Numbered from the stretch's first letter, positions 8,469 to 20,425 are shown. The stretch: 64,000 nt of DNA from Diphasiastrum complanatum (GCA_029204225.1 CM055113.1:31732383-31796382); one strand, 5' to 3'. The notes: generated by a model not told the origin, from the sequence alone. A program made the numbers and translations.

Positions 8469-10749
8469 ATGGAGGACCTGGCAGCAGCAAAGACGCAAAT
8501 ACTGGAGATGGCGAGAGCCATACTTGAAGCAAAGGATGCTGAACTAGCATTCCACATGCAGGTGCTGGAAACCATGAATGCTGTACTGCCACAATTTTCT
8601 GTGTCGCCCAACTCCCCAGAGCCAAACTCGAAGAAAGGGCCAATATCCGCACTGCATACCGACGATGGCGATGGTAATTCGCAAATTCAACTCACAGCTA
8701 CTGAAATCCATATGTAAAGATTAGTCGGTTCTGAGCTTGCTTATATTTTGCCCAGCACAAGCTGCATGCCTGTGCTGCAAACTCGTTGATTCGCGAATGG
8801 ATTGCCCTCACTGCTGATTTCATTTTACAGAATATATATCTTATTTCAAGCTATATGGATAGCCCTCGCTGCTGGTTTGATTCTTCAAATCATAATGTTT
8901 ATCTGATTCCAGCTCTATGGATTGCCCTAGCTTTTGTTTTGATTGTTCAGAATGCATATCTGATCTCAAGCTATATGGATAGCTCTCGGTGCGGTTTGAC
9001 TGTTCAGAATATATATCTGATTTGCTCCTAACTTGGGGACCCAATATGCAGGTCTTGTGGAGGGTATGGACGAAGATAGACGAAATGCTATCCATCTCAC
9101 TATTTTGGAGCTGGGCAGTCTTAATCGGGAGGCGGCGGACAGAGAGATGGCTATTAGGGAGGCTTCGAGGTTCTCCCAATTGGATGCGATCCAAGAGCAT
9201 GATTTCGAGTTTGCGCGTTCCTTGGCTGATCTGCCGCAAAATGTTTGGGAAAAGACTGGAGATTACTTCAGCGATCCATGTGTTCCAGTTCCAGACATGG
9301 CCTATGAAGTAGGAGCGGGGCCAGAGTATGAACAGGTCGTGGAACTGGCGCAGAGTTGGTTTGGATCAAAATCTGTGACGACACCAGCGTCATCTACTCG
9401 CGGTGAACATTTCGGAAGTGGAATGGGATCAGTCTTGCTTGCTCAAAATCCAATTATGAGAATTGAACGCTTGGAACAGAAGCAAGGAGAGAGAGACTCT
9501 CTTGCATTAGTAGAGATTGGTGATTATCTTTCTTGGGAAACAAAAACTGCACAAACGTGCCAGGGACCGAAAGAGGTTGTGCACTCCACCAGTGGGCGAG
9601 GGGAAGTCTGCCAGATCTGCATGGAAGAAAAACCTTTCACCAGTTTTCTCACTATAGAAGGTAACGATTCTACTCTCATATCTTTTTAAGGTTTTTTCTA
9701 CTTTCATGACCAGCAGCTTTGTTTTAAGAAGCTTTTGTGGTTTGTTGGAAGTCGAGCAACGGAATTCTGGGTAAAGTATGCCTTGGCATGAACCCTTGAG
9801 GCTTGAGCAACCAGTCCACATGAATTATCCGGATGGAACTAGCATTTTGAAGCATCCAAACATGGGTAGAGTTTGCGATGACGTCTACAGTCTGCATCAT
9901 CCCCTTAACAGTGTAAAAATTTAGCACTTTTGTAGGTGAAACATTGAATTAGATTCTAATCTTCCAAGCACTATTTGGCAGGTTGTCAACATAAATTTTG
10001 TGTCATCTGCATTTCCAAGCATGCGGAGGCCCGTTTTCAAAGTGGTCAGCTATTTGTAACCTGTCCTTACTTGGGTTGCCTCAATACTCTGACTCTCAAT
10101 GAATGCTCCCAGCTTCTTCCTTCAGAATCATTCCGGATTCTGTCCACGAGACAGATTGAAGCCGCGATCCCGGAGACAGAGCGGCTCTACTGCCCTTATC
10201 CTGACTGCTCAAGCCTTTTAATCAAGCCAGAAATTGACATGTCCCGACAGTCAGCCAGCTCAGCACACCCGCATATGAGTGCGGTGGGGTGCGTTGAATG
10301 CGAGGCATGCCATCGTGCGTTCTGCATGGAGTGTGCTGTGCCCTGGCATGGAGATCTCACCTGTGCCGAGTATCAAGACGAACTAAAGAGTCCGGGGACC
10401 TATGGAGATAAGAAACTGCTTGAATTAGCAGAGAGTCGGAATTGGCAGCGATGCAAACAATGTGCTCGAGTCATTGAGCTTAAATACGGCTGCAACCATA
10501 TCACTTGCTTGTGAGCAACCTCCCACGCACGAATATCTGCCCTGCACTTTGCCCAATTTGTGAACTGACATGTATTTACAGGAATTGATTGAATGCATTT
10601 GCATATTTCTGACGACAATGTCTACTTTGTTTGGCAGGTGTGGGCATCAATTCTGCTACCTATGTGGTGCTGCATGGATCAACAGCAGGCAACGCACATG
10701 CACCTGCAGTCTTTGGACTGAAGACAAGATTGTGTCACGGTCCGGTTGA
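8469..10749 (+). CDS. RBR-type (RING1-IBR-RING2) E3 ubiquitin ligase, four exons
   Basis: Exons are 8469-8673, 9052-9660, 9982-10510 and 10638-10749. All three introns are GT-AG and the phases join cleanly to give 484 residues. The N-terminal region has a short helical segment and no domain I recognise. RING1 begins near residue 255 (CQICMEE, then GCQHKFCVIC across the exon 2-3 junction). An IBR with CPYPDC, CEACHRAFCMEC and PWH follows. RING2 starts near residue 429 (CKQC), with the expected catalytic Cys in YGCNHITC near residue 442, then CGHQFCYLCG from exon 4. Known RBR ligases accept ubiquitin from an E2 on this RING2 Cys and pass it to substrate. Intactness and conserved zinc ligands suggest a working gene. 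The nearest subfamily (ARI-like or RNF144-like) cannot be told by eye. Confidence 0.9.
8800..9030 (+). repeat. Four tandem repeats of about 58 bp in RBR intron 1
   Basis: Units of the form tggat(a/t)gccctcgctgctgg followed by ttgattgttcagaatatatatctgat and tcaagctatat recur four times with moderate divergence. They fill most of the 3' half of intron 1 (8674-9051), just before the acceptor. Confidence 0.8.
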
Positions 10750-11180
10750 TAGAGTATTCATATAGTTTACTTTTCCATCTTTTGCTTTCTAGAGCCATGC
10801 AAGGGAGTCTGTCCATTGCTTTCAACTGAAGGTACCATATCATTGAGGAGAGAACTGCGTAACTGACAATCAATTTCAGCTCATATTAAGTTTTTTTTTA
10901 TGTGCTGGGCTTTTAGTTCCTTGAAAAGGAAGGTTGAAAGGAGATCGGCTATGGTTAACCAGTGAGGTGGGTACGCTTCCTGAATGAGGTGGCCTTGTGT
11001 TGGTCTAAGTCTCTAAGTTCGTTCACAAGGGTCAATTCTCCAGCTACGGTCTTATAGGTAGGTCATTTTGTTGTTAATGGTTCTCAATAAGGCATGGATA
11101 TGATTGGCTTTCACTACACAGGACTTCTTCTGTTTTCCCCCATAGTCTTAAAAAGAAAGATTTTGTTTTTTAGGATTTGG
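10750..11180. other. RBR 3' flank
   Basis: This AT-rich stretch after the TGA stop probably includes the RBR 3' untranslated region. I see no clear polyadenylation signal I would defend, and no coding feature. Confidence 0.4.
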
Positions 11181-11189
11181 CGCTCAAGG

Positions 11190-12290
11190 CTGATGATCTC
11201 TGAGAAAAGGAGAGTGGAGATGTTGGTTTTAGTCCTTTCTCCATAAATGCAGATGGTTTTTAATATTGTTAGAAGATCTTTTAACTGGTGGAGAAGAGGA
11301 AGTGAAATGTCAGAGTAGCCAAACTTGGTGGTGGTCCAAATGGGGCAAGAGCAGAGGGTGGAGAGGCTATCAACTTGAAGTCAATGACCTTTTTATGAAA
11401 CAGTAGATTGTATATTGTCTAACAAAGATTTTATTTGCCCATTATTCCGGGTGTGATTTCAAGGGAAAGAACAGAGCTCCAAAGAATTAAGGAGATTAAA
11501 CTTCCCTACTAGCCCATCCCAAGCATGCCTTTCTCTCTACATGATCCTACCAGTACCATCTTTACTCTTCAGATACATACTAGAGTCGCTGGCTACATAA
11601 AAGGGAGACAGTTGATGGAATTAATCAGGCTTGAAAATTTCAATCTGATAATACTGTCATAGGAGGCATAAATGTTGAAAATAAACTCTAGTTTATTAAC
11701 ACCATTTCGACAGTGAACCTTCCATTGAGATCAGGGCAGGTCAAGGCACTTTTTCAATCCTGAGGGTAAGCAGACAACCTCTGGTGCCTTGAGAAGGTTT
11801 GTAGCTGTAGTGGTGATTCCGGTTGAAGTATTTGATGATGATTTTTAGAAGGAATTCACTTAGTTTGCTTTCTTGTAGACTAAAGACAATACTAAGAGCA
11901 GGAAAATTTACTAGATAAACAGTAAGGAGGTTTCTTCTAATTGGGGAATCTAGTCCCTTGACGGTCCATGAAGGAATATTCATAATCTGAAAAAGGCAAG
12001 ACAAAACAGTTGTAGCCCATTACCTCAAATGCGACATCCTTGTGCTTGTGCCCAAAGATTTCTAATTCCTTGCTTGGGCTCTCAATGAGCTGCTTCTTAT
12101 TGTGATATTTGTTTTGGAACAGAGAGTAGCAACTATTTGCTTTGGACGTCTCCATATTGCCTGTCTTCTCTTGCTAATATCCTTTTCTTCTTTGTTGACG
12201 TCTTTGATTACTTCCATTGCATCCTTGCTTTCACTTGTCATGGTGCTTCTGTCTATTCGTTGCACTTTTTGTTCTTTCATGTTGTTCCTC
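11190..12290 (-). pseudogene. Probable LINE (non-LTR) ORF2 endonuclease-region remnant
   Basis: On the minus strand near 11.97-11.87 kb the frame reads WTVKGLDSPIRRN and later FSLQESKL. This resembles the conserved start of plant LINE apurinic endonucleases (W-N-x-R-G-L-x-S-P and Q-E-T-K). Downstream sequence to about 11.2 kb is broken by many stops and shifts. Upstream frames (12280-11937) rich in Lys and Glu could be the preceding ORF region. No reverse transcriptase core is visible, so this is a 5' fragment at best. Confidence 0.4.
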
Positions 12291-12880
12291 TGCTTTTTTG
12301 ATCCTTATTCATCAAATGTAAGGAGTCTTCCTTCTTATCTCTTTCTTGGGGTGACAGTTGCCTTGCTCAATATATCTCTGTATGTGCTAATTTTTCTTTT
12401 TCTAGCTGTTTTTCCTTTTCTTAATTGTTTGACCTGAGATGCTTATGCTTTTGGGTTTATAGTGTTCTACCTCTTTCTTCTGTATTCAGTCAGACTATGA
12501 ATGGTGGGCTGAGTCTAAGTTTTCTCCTCCAGATTACTGTCATTGTGTGTTAAAGGATCATTTCCCTAGCTCTATCGGAATCTTGTCTTGGCCCTGCACT
12601 ACTAGGTGTGCTACATTCTTGCATCTTATCTCTTCCATTTTTTGACTAGTCATATCTTGAGCTAAGTTCACAAATCCTTGCATGATTCTGGTGGTTATTC
12701 CATCTATGTAAGACTTAGTTCCTGCTCTGTAGCTCTTTCGCAGCTTCTATTTTGCAAGTCAATTGTGCATGATGGGTTTTTATCTCATTTCTTCTTCTTG
12801 CATTGAACAGGGTTGGTTCAGCTGCATTTCTTCTTCTTCTGCTTGGTCAGTGCAATTATTTCTGTATGTTTGCTAAGATT
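12291..12880. other. CT-rich non-coding spacer
   Basis: This is a pyrimidine-rich stretch with tcttctt-type runs. I see no domain, LTR end or inverted repeat in it. The open frame at 12102-12437 is hydrophobic and low in complexity, and is probably an antisense shadow of the LINE remnant. Confidence 0.4.
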
Positions 12881-12882
12881 TT

Positions 12883-13034
12883 TAATCTTTTGCACAGCAG
12901 ATAAGTTTACATCAAGGACATAAGTTAGTTAGTGGTTACACTACCCATTTCACATGAAATAGAAATCTGGGCATGTGTCACCTTGTCAACTGGAAAACTA
13001 ACTTATCTACTGTGCAAAAGATTAGGTAGAAAAA
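12883..13034. repeat. Inverted repeat of about 27 bp, possible hairpin or MITE-like end
   Basis: The sequence taatcttttgcacagcagat at 12883 recurs inverted as atctactgtgcaaaagatta near 13016, with flanking paired bases (ataagtt/aacttat). About 95 bp separate the arms. Two more aaaagatta blocks follow at about 13045 and 13065. Confidence 0.6.
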
Positions 13035-13129
13035 TTAGTTAGCAAAAGATTGAAAATTAATAAGCAAAAGATTAGGTGGAAAAATTAATCTTTTCCATCT
13101 TTAATTTTGTATCCATCTATACATTCAAT

Positions 13130-13850
13130 GCCTATCATACTTATTAGAAAATTGAAATGAGAATTCAACAATTCTTTAGTCACAATATCAGCTGCCATCC
13201 TAATGGTAGGCAGAATTGAATTATCAACTAAATCTCCAACAAAATGGTACTTAATACTTATATGTTTGCTCCTTTTGTGAGATTCAGAGCTCTTGTTCAG
13301 AAATATGCTCCTTGATTGTCAGTGAATGGGACAATCTTTTGCACGATTTGAGATTCCTTCAGCAGGCCACTCATTTGTAAGTATTCTTTGCTGGCATGGC
13401 AGAGGCCCATATATTCAGCCTCGCTGTAGGAAAGTGCTACTGAATTTTGCCTCGCTTGAGGAAAGTGCTACTGAATTTTGCTTTCAGTATCTCCAATTGA
13501 TGGAAGATCTGGCTAACATGAGGATGTACCTGCATGTAGACTTTTTGTCATCTAAGTCCCCTCCCCAATGTGAATTGGCAAGTCATTGTCATCTTTTTTC
13601 AATATGATTCCTAATTTTAAGGTTTCCTTTAGATACTTAAGTACCCTTTTAGCAGTAAACCAACGCTCTTCACCCAGGATCTGTCAGGAATTGACTCAAT
13701 TTTGTCACCACAGTTGTTGTAATATCCGGTCTTGTGCATACCATTGCATACATGACCACTAGATTTATGTGGGGCTTAGCATTGGTCATATCCCACTCTT
13801 GCTCATAGCTCTACTTAGTTTAATATTTACGTCCAACAGTGTTGACACAA
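13130..13850 (-). pseudogene. Decayed copia RNase H and 3' pol
   Basis: Minus-strand reading gives, in several frames, RWFTAKRVLKYLK, a VALS-SEAEYMGL block (the copia RNase H signature), QIVQKIV-FTDNQGA, and SKHI-IKYHF then IRMAADIVTK. Stops and frameshifts interrupt it, and a short direct duplication (gaaagtgctactgaattttg twice, at about 13430-13480) lies in the RNase H region. No LTR can be assigned. Confidence 0.6.
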
Positions 13851-13859
13851 TACAACAAA

Positions 13860-15030
13860 TATACCTTTGTTCATGCTGTCAAGTATGTTGATAAATATCG
13901 CATTGTAGCCATTACCCAAAAGCAATGGTGCATTGTAGGCAAGTATGAAGAAGCAAATCATCATTTTGAAGAAACAAAGATTTGATCAATTTATGTAACC
14001 CACTTAGAGAATTGATCAATTCATGTAACTCCAATGTTTTTCTCTTTCCAAATTTTCTGGCCAACATGATACATATATTCTAGGTTGTTTATCACAATCG
14101 TTATCTAGCAATCTCACTCTAGTGCTATTATGTTCGATGGGTCTGGCGTTGTTGATATTCTTTGCATCGTAGGTTGCAAGTTATGAATGAGCTTGAAGCT
14201 TTCACTTTGTCAGCTGATAGTATGTGTTGAAAATCTATAAATCATTCCAGCAAAATTAGCCAAGGTTGTCTGGCCAAGATCTTCATTATCTTCTTCAAAA
14301 CATAAAGTCACTATTCCCAAACTATGTTGTGCAATCAATACATGCATGTGTATAGTGGCTAACATATTCATGGTATGACCAAAAGAAAGATCTTCAAGAT
14401 TCATGAAGATGAATACACATGGTTCATCCCATAACGCACTTGGAATTGCCATGAACATAGATTTTAAATTTTCCACAATATTCTTTGAAATAACTTGAAT
14501 TTCGTTTCTTTCTTGATCTTTGTCAAAAAAATTCATCTCGTTGATGACTAGTTGGTCTCCTTAATCTAGGCTCCAAGTCATCTTACGGTTGGACCTTTTC
14601 TATGAACTCTCACGAGGACCAAGAAAATGTGTTTCTATTTTTTTCTCACAAAATCCACTTTGAGTATCAACTTTCTACAAAATTACAATAGTGATCTACA
14701 ATGCTAAAAATTCAAGCACGATAATAGACTAAATAGATCTCACCTATTAGCCATATTGAGGGTAGTACTCAAGAAAGTATAAAATAAGTAGCTCCATGTT
14801 ATATTTTAGGTTCATCTAAGATGAAGCAAGAGTTGATATTTTTTTGTTTCTCTCCATCAACTCTTATGTTCCTACCTATCCAAATCTTCTTTGGAATGTG
14901 CTCAATCATGAAGTCAATGTCATTCAAGAGAATGTACAACAATTTGTTCATAATTGTCGTTGTTGTCAATATATTATCATTGCCCATGACCCACAGAGCA
15001 GCATGCAACTTGTGTTCCCAATCCGATCTG
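13860..15030 (-). other. Unrecognised region with two minus-strand open frames
   Basis: Open frames at 14536-14210 (108 residues) and 15008-14799 (69 residues) are on the minus strand. The first contains NLKSMFMAIPSALWDEP and CFEEDNEDLG, the second MIEHIPKKIWIGRNIRVDGE. I do not recognise either family, and no intron links them convincingly. They could be exons of a decayed gene or element. Confidence 0.25.
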
Positions 15031-15039
15031 CTAGCTTCA

Positions 15040-16250
15040 ACTGTTTTCGTGAGTACGCTACACAGGATTTTATTGGATGACTCTGCTTGCTCATTACCGC
15101 GAGGATAATGAGTGGGTCAAACATCTACGATTCGAGTGCAGTGCAGCATAACTCTCGATCATGCGGTGATCATGTGGTTCCTTGCGGGGTTACCACGTAG
15201 CATTAGGAGAGAACTGAAATGATGGGAGCAGTACGCTACTCTGCAAGAAGCTATGGAGGATGCCATTAGGGAAGAGGATGAGGGATCAGACGATGAATAC
15301 CCAACTACCCATACTCCTACTCCCTCGATAGCGTCATCATCATCAAATGCTTCCACTCTATCCACAGAACTGCTATTGGAACAAATGACAAAATTACACA
15401 AACAACAGATGGAGCAACTTACAGCACAGTTTGATCAGAAATTGAAAGCCTTACAAGGAGCTGTAGCAACAACGCCCAATCTACCAAAACAAAACTAGCT
15501 ATAGTATCCCCGTTGTGAAAATGTATGGTGTTCAGTATGCACACAAAACCATATAGCGAATGAGTGTCCAGTCCTAAAGCAAAATCTGAGACTGACCTAG
15601 AGATTTTGCCATTTGTGCAACACAACATCGCACGATACGGCCTTTTGCCCATTTAACCCCCGGATTGTCCAACATAAGAGGAGTCCTTATCAGACTTCTT
15701 ATCCATATCATCAAGAGGCACCAAATGTGGCACCGAGATATGGCGCACCGATTAATCAACAGCGCATGGCCTTACCTGCACCACCAGGGCCAGCTAATCA
15801 ACAAGTGGCGCACGTAAACTTGACAACAGTAGAACCAGAGATGCCAGTACCACCTCAACCTGAGTAGCAACAATAGTATGGGTCGGATGACCCATATATG
15901 GATCCTATCATAAATGAGTATATTGCAGCCTTTCAAACTCAACATCAAGACTTTTAGAAATTACGGCTGCTACGCACATAATTGCTGAATGTCCTTACAA
16001 GGGACAATATACATCCTTCTGCTGGGAGTGCGGTTATGGACACTGCTTCATTGAACTGTCCATTAAGACCTGGGACCAGCGCGCCATTGAACTTCATTGT
16101 AATACAACGAGCAACAGTTCCAGCGGGGATGCCACCAAAAGAGCAACAGTTCCAGCGGGGATGCCACCAAAAAAGAAACAATTCCATGCTCCTATGTTAG
16201 CCGTCACGCGAGCACAGAAGAGGAAAGAAGTGGCTCCCTCACCACCAACA
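15040..16250 (+). pseudogene. Ty3/gypsy gag with two zinc knuckles, broken only by stops
   Basis: A gag-like segment begins near 15040 (FREYATQDFIG), with a frameshift before about 15130. From there to about 16200 one frame persists through FLAGLP, an acidic linker, a Gln-rich coiled coil (QMTKLHKQQMEQLTAQ) and two knuckles (CSVCTQNHIANEC and CHLCNTTSHDTAFC). Stops are TGA at 15220, TAG at 15496, 15502, 15598, 15865, 15874 and 15955, and TAA at 15979. Each is one C-to-T change from an Arg or Gln codon. The C-terminus runs into a Pro-rich repeat. No LTR is attached. Confidence 0.65.
16106..16180 (+). repeat. Two tandem copies of a 32-33 bp coding repeat
   Basis: The block caacagttccagcggggatg followed by ccaccaaaa is repeated directly within the end of the gypsy gag frame, and then diverges. 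Confidence 0.8.
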
Positions 16251-16254
16251 TCGG

Positions 16255-17361
16255 TCACTGATTACCAACTCTCAACTTCAGCGCCATATCCGAATGTGAG
16301 AGAAGAAAGGAGACAATACCAAAAGATACGGCAAGGTTGGGCTTTCTACCCCACCACAGCTCATGTGGTGTCGTGTGAGGAACACCAGACTTGCCCGTTC
16401 TGTTTTGGATGTATGCGGCTGTAGCTACTGCTTCTTGTTTCTCGGGTTCTGGCGGCAATCCATGGCTGCATGACCCTTCTTGTGGCAATGGATACACTCA
16501 ATCTTGGGATTGAGCCAGCAGGTATCTACTGTATTTGCGTCTCTTCTGCATCTCACGCATGTCTTCTTGTCTGCACCTTGTTGCTTCGACCTCTCTTTGG
16601 TCTTCCAGTTGCCTTTGTTGGTCCCCTCTGCTTGCTGGTCACGATTTTGCCTCTGATTTTGATTCCCTCTTAGGCTTAAATTGTTTCTTGGATTTTTCTT
16701 TGTTGCTGTAGAGGGCCTGGTCAGAACCATCTTTGTGATCAAGATGTTCTCTGGCTTCGACTTCCTCTCGAATCTCAACAATCGCCTTTTTGAGGTTCAC
16801 GGTAGGATCTTTCGCGAGCAGGGTCCTCATTGTCTGGAAACAGATCCTTCATCTTTCTCACAAAAGAAGTAAGGTCCTTTTCATCCCACTACAAATTCGT
16901 CAACGGCTGATCTTTCAACATCATGATTTGACTTCTTGATTTCGTCTAAAATCTTGTAACCAATGCATCCCACATCTCCTTAGCTTTGGAGAGTGTAGCC
17001 AGGTCAAGTGTGAGGCTATCTTCGATGGAAGATGATAGCAAGGCTACTGCCTTGTCATTTTTCTCCCTCCATTCGTGTAGCTCCTTGCCTGATGTTGTAG
17101 GCATTTCTTCTGTGCCATCCACCTAGGGGAATAATCCTTCGCCCTTGAGTATGAGTGATGTCTTAACTTTCCAAGCTAGAAAGTTAGATCCTGAAGAATC
17201 AAGTATTGTGTAGATCTTGCTCAACATGCTATTGATTGAAGCCATTGCTTCTGAAGTCTGTTCCCTTGTTGATGGGTGTTTGTCTGAATGCTTGGCCTCC
17301 TGGATCTGATAGCTTCTTGGCTACGTCAAATTATGATAAGAAAGGTAGGCTCTGATACCAC
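16255..17361 (-). pseudogene. Copia element (family B) gag, fused by deletion to an integrase fragment
   Basis: Minus-strand gag starts near 17246 (MASINSMLSKI), follows a primer site (tggtatcagagcc, 17360-17348), and runs through LSSSIEDSLTLDLA to a zinc knuckle (CIHCHKKGHAAMDC) near 16490. Right after the knuckle the frame passes into a copia integrase piece (EAVATAAYIQNR and WWGRKPN), so protease and most of the integrase are deleted. In-frame stops include TAG at 16948-16946, where a related copy at 24093 has CAG. The left end at about 16255 joins the gypsy gag region. Confidence 0.75.
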
Positions 17362-18278
17362 TGATGAGAATCAAGTGAAGAGAAAATCGCGAAACAATTG
17401 CGACACCCACGATCCTCTTGCGATTCGGATGGAGTTCAAATGGGATCGCTGGACACTGCGAGCTGAATCACTCCTACAATCCTCCAGAATATAGTCAGGC
17501 ACTGCTGATCTACGTTTTATAAAATTAATACAACATTCAACATAGTTTCAAACAAGGTGCAAAATTAGAATGAACAAGGAAACTCAGACACACAAATGAC
17601 AGCAGACGCATTTGCATTCGAGATCAAACACAACAAGAAAATAATCTATATTGATCTTTCTCTGATTTCTTCAAGCACTGCATGCAAATCCACGCAATGT
17701 GTTGGCGTGGGAGAAATGCGGTTCTCTCACGAGTAATCGTCTCGCTTTACTAGCGGACAGTTGGATCTACAGATCCTAGACACAGAACTCATCTCACACA
17801 CAGGCGTATTTGTTGTCTATATTTCATCTTGATTGCTTACTAGCATCAGACTGCTACACTGTATGTGTATATTATCATCACTCTGTCAAGTATCATTCAG
17901 CAAGTATATAGTCGTTCTATGTAACCTTTAGGATTAGATTGATTAAACATCTACAACTAATCAAGAAATTACAAGAATGACAGATTAGCCATGACCTAGA
18001 GTGTATCTGCTGACGTCATGCCATCAAATCAGATATCTGTACTTCTGGGTACTTGCATGATCTTTGCTGGTACTCTTTGGAGCGTGAGGACAGAAAGTCT
18101 TTCACAACATTTTTTGTGTCGCGTCGTTGGTTTCGTTTCCGTCGTCTGACTTTCTCGTGTTGGACCGCAAAAGATTCTCGTTCGCGAATCTTTCGTGTTC
18201 GTGTCTTCCCGTTGGGTGTTTGTGAAACTTTCGTGCTTTGTTTCTTCTTGACTTTCGTGTTCGTGAAAATTTTCGTCA
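17362..18278 (-). repeat. 5' LTR of the family B copia element
   Basis: On the minus strand it runs from tgacgaaaattttcac at 18278 to ctcatca at 17362, one base before the primer site. It shares blocks with the LTR at 24398-24884 (ctagcggac, attacaagaatg). The start at 18278 is less certain than the end. Confidence 0.6.
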
Positions 18279-18755
18279 GGTAGAGGGCTGAAAGCTAGCA
18301 AAGCTTTGTAATTAGAAATGTTATGTTCTTCAGTGTCGGCTTTCAAAACATCAAACAAGGAATAAATTAATCTCCTATTGATATTACCTCTCTCCTCTAA
18401 AAAATTTTGAACCATCGGGCCTGTTGCTGTTTAATCACTCAATTCATCCAGTATCCATAACCCCGATATTCCTCCAATTTTTCCAAGGCAATTACCCGTT
18501 CGTGTAAGGACTCATCATGTACCAATTTATACGTCGTTTGGATGCGCAGAGTTCGTAAAATGAATTCATACGGCATGCTTTATCCGTGCCATAGACCAAC
18601 TGAAACGACGTATAACCCGTAGATATCTTATATGCGGTGCGATAAGCCAATAACGCTGGTTGCAAAAAGTCATGCCAAGATTCTCTTTTCTCTAGCACCT
18701 GTTTTGCGATAATAGTCTTCAGTGTCTTATTAGTCACTTCAGCCTGGACCTTCAA
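18279..18755 (-). pseudogene. Ty3/gypsy integrase, C-terminal part of core and beyond
   Basis: The minus frame has QAEVTNKTLK, then LLAYRTAYKISTGYTSFQLVYG, a standard gypsy integrase segment, followed by a degraded tail with stops to about 18300. It continues the gypsy reverse transcriptase at 19.4-20.4 kb, but is separated from it by an unrelated copia fragment. Confidence 0.75.
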
Positions 18756-19400
18756 TGGAAAGTCGACTGAGGAACTGAAAAGTTCAATATGTCAGGAGAA
18801 TCTGACAGGTCGGCTACATCGGAACTGCCTTTTCCTTTGAGGTCTTGAAATTGATCTTCGATGAAGATGACAACCCGACTAGTGAATATCTTTGACTCGA
18901 TGGGATCGAACATCTTGTAGGCTTGATCTGAAGTAGTGTAGCTGATGAAATACATTTGATACTTTGGAAGTCGAGCTTCTTCCTGAGATGAGGAATCTGT
19001 GCAAAAGCAGTACATCCAAAAACTCGTAGGTTTGATAAAAAAGGTTTCGTACCTATTCAAATTTCAAATGGTGTTTTTTCTGAGAGACCTTTAGTAGGAC
19101 ATTTGTTCTTAATACAGGTTGTTGTTGAGATAGCTTCAGTCCAGAAGGACTTCGGAGTGTCACATGTGATAACATGCACTTTGTCAATTCAATTAAGGTT
19201 TTGTTCTTTCTCTCAGCAAGACCATTTGACTGAGGCGAATAGGAGGTAATGTATTGTTGCTCAATGCTGTTGTTAAGGCAATACTCCTTGAATTCGGTGG
19301 AGATGTATTCTCCCCCATTATCTGACCTCATTGCTTTGATTCGTTTGCTAGTTTGATTCTCAGTATGCTCTTTGAATTGTCTGAATTTGATGAAAGCCTC
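18756..19400 (-). pseudogene. Copia integrase fragment lodged in gypsy pol
   Basis: Minus-strand frames read MRSDNGGEYISTEF, SPQSNGLAERKNKT (copia integrase core with the second Asp and the Glu) and, after a frameshift, a post-core segment (GYTTSDQAYKMFDP-like, then SRVVIFIEDQF). Upstream codons to about 19400 (FRQFKEHTENQ) belong to the same domain. Both borders cut directly into gypsy sequence. Confidence 0.8.
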
Positions 19401-20425
19401 TGATTTAAATAATGCCGTAGTTGTTGTATCGCATAGACCATTGCCAATGCTTCTCTCTCGGTAGTTGTATAGTTTACTTCAGCAGGCACCAGTTGCCTGC
19501 TTAAGAAACGTATAGGAAAATCTTTGCCATACTCGCTCGGTTGTGCAAGGAGACCTCCAATGGCATATTTACTTACGTCAGTATGCACATGGAATTCTTT
19601 CGTGTAATCTAGCGAGCGGAGTATGGGAGCCGTCGTGAGGGCTGTTTTCAACTCCTCAAAGGTCTTAATTTGTTCTTCGGTCCAGCGTGGATCTACCACA
19701 ACTAAATAAACGAGGCGTGCCTTGCCGACATAGTCGATTATAAAGATGCGATAATAGTTGGTATGACCGAGGAAGACATATACTTCCTTCACTGTTGCAA
19801 GTAGGGGCATGTCCACGATAACCTTGATTTTTGACGGGTCGGTAGAAATACCATCCTTTGATATTATATGTCCGAGTACAACCCCGTGGGTGACCCATAT
19901 TTGGCATTTATCAGGGTTTAGTGAGATGCCGAACCTACGACAACGAATGAAAGTTTTTAGCAAGGTGTCTAGGTGCGTAGCAACCGAAGAATGTACACCT
20001 AGATCATCGAGATAAATCTCCATGACCCCATGTAACAGATCTTGAAAGGCCTTAGGGTTACATAAGCCAAAAGGCATAACGTTATAAGCGTAAACACCGC
20101 TCTCTGTGGCAAAAGCCGTTTTATATTTATCTTCAGGGGCTATTTGAACAAGGAAATAACTGCTGAATCCATCCAAGAAGCTGAAAGCTTCAGTTCCTGC
20201 TATTTCCTCTAATATTTGGGTCATAAAGGGCAAGGGAAAATGATCTTTCTTCGTAACCGCATTAAGGTTCTTGAGGTCAACACAGACATGAAGCTTGCCA
20301 TTTTTCTTGGGTACAACCACAATGGGTGATACCCAATCAGTATGTTGGACTTCATAAATGAAGTCAACATCCAGCAATTTCTTAATATCCTCATCGATCC
20401 TCTCACGATAGTTTTCTTCTTATTA
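19400..20425 (-). pseudogene. Ty3/gypsy reverse transcriptase and RNase H
   Basis: The minus frame is open for about 340 residues. It has VSPIVVVPKKNGKLHVCVD, FPLPFMTQILEEIAG, the catalytic box as YLDD (EIYLDDLGVHS), LGHIISKDGI, and RNase H with HVHTDVSKYAIGG and TTTEREALAMVYAI. A short internal deletion is visible where NVMPFGLCN runs to HGVMEIYLDD. It stops at about 19400, where the copia fragment begins, and is cut at about 20425 before the start of RT motif 1. Confidence 0.85.

Noticed and set aside
8065-8652. Long minus-strand frame opposite the RBR start
   Set aside because: It runs through the microsatellite and antisense to exon 1, and has no domain.
15496-15981. A genetic code in which TAG and TAA mean Gln
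   Set aside because: The pattern is confined to transposon-like frames. The intact RBR gene has no internal TAG or TAA, and TGA (a stop there) also appears at Arg positions in the decayed frames. C-to-T decay explains all three stops.
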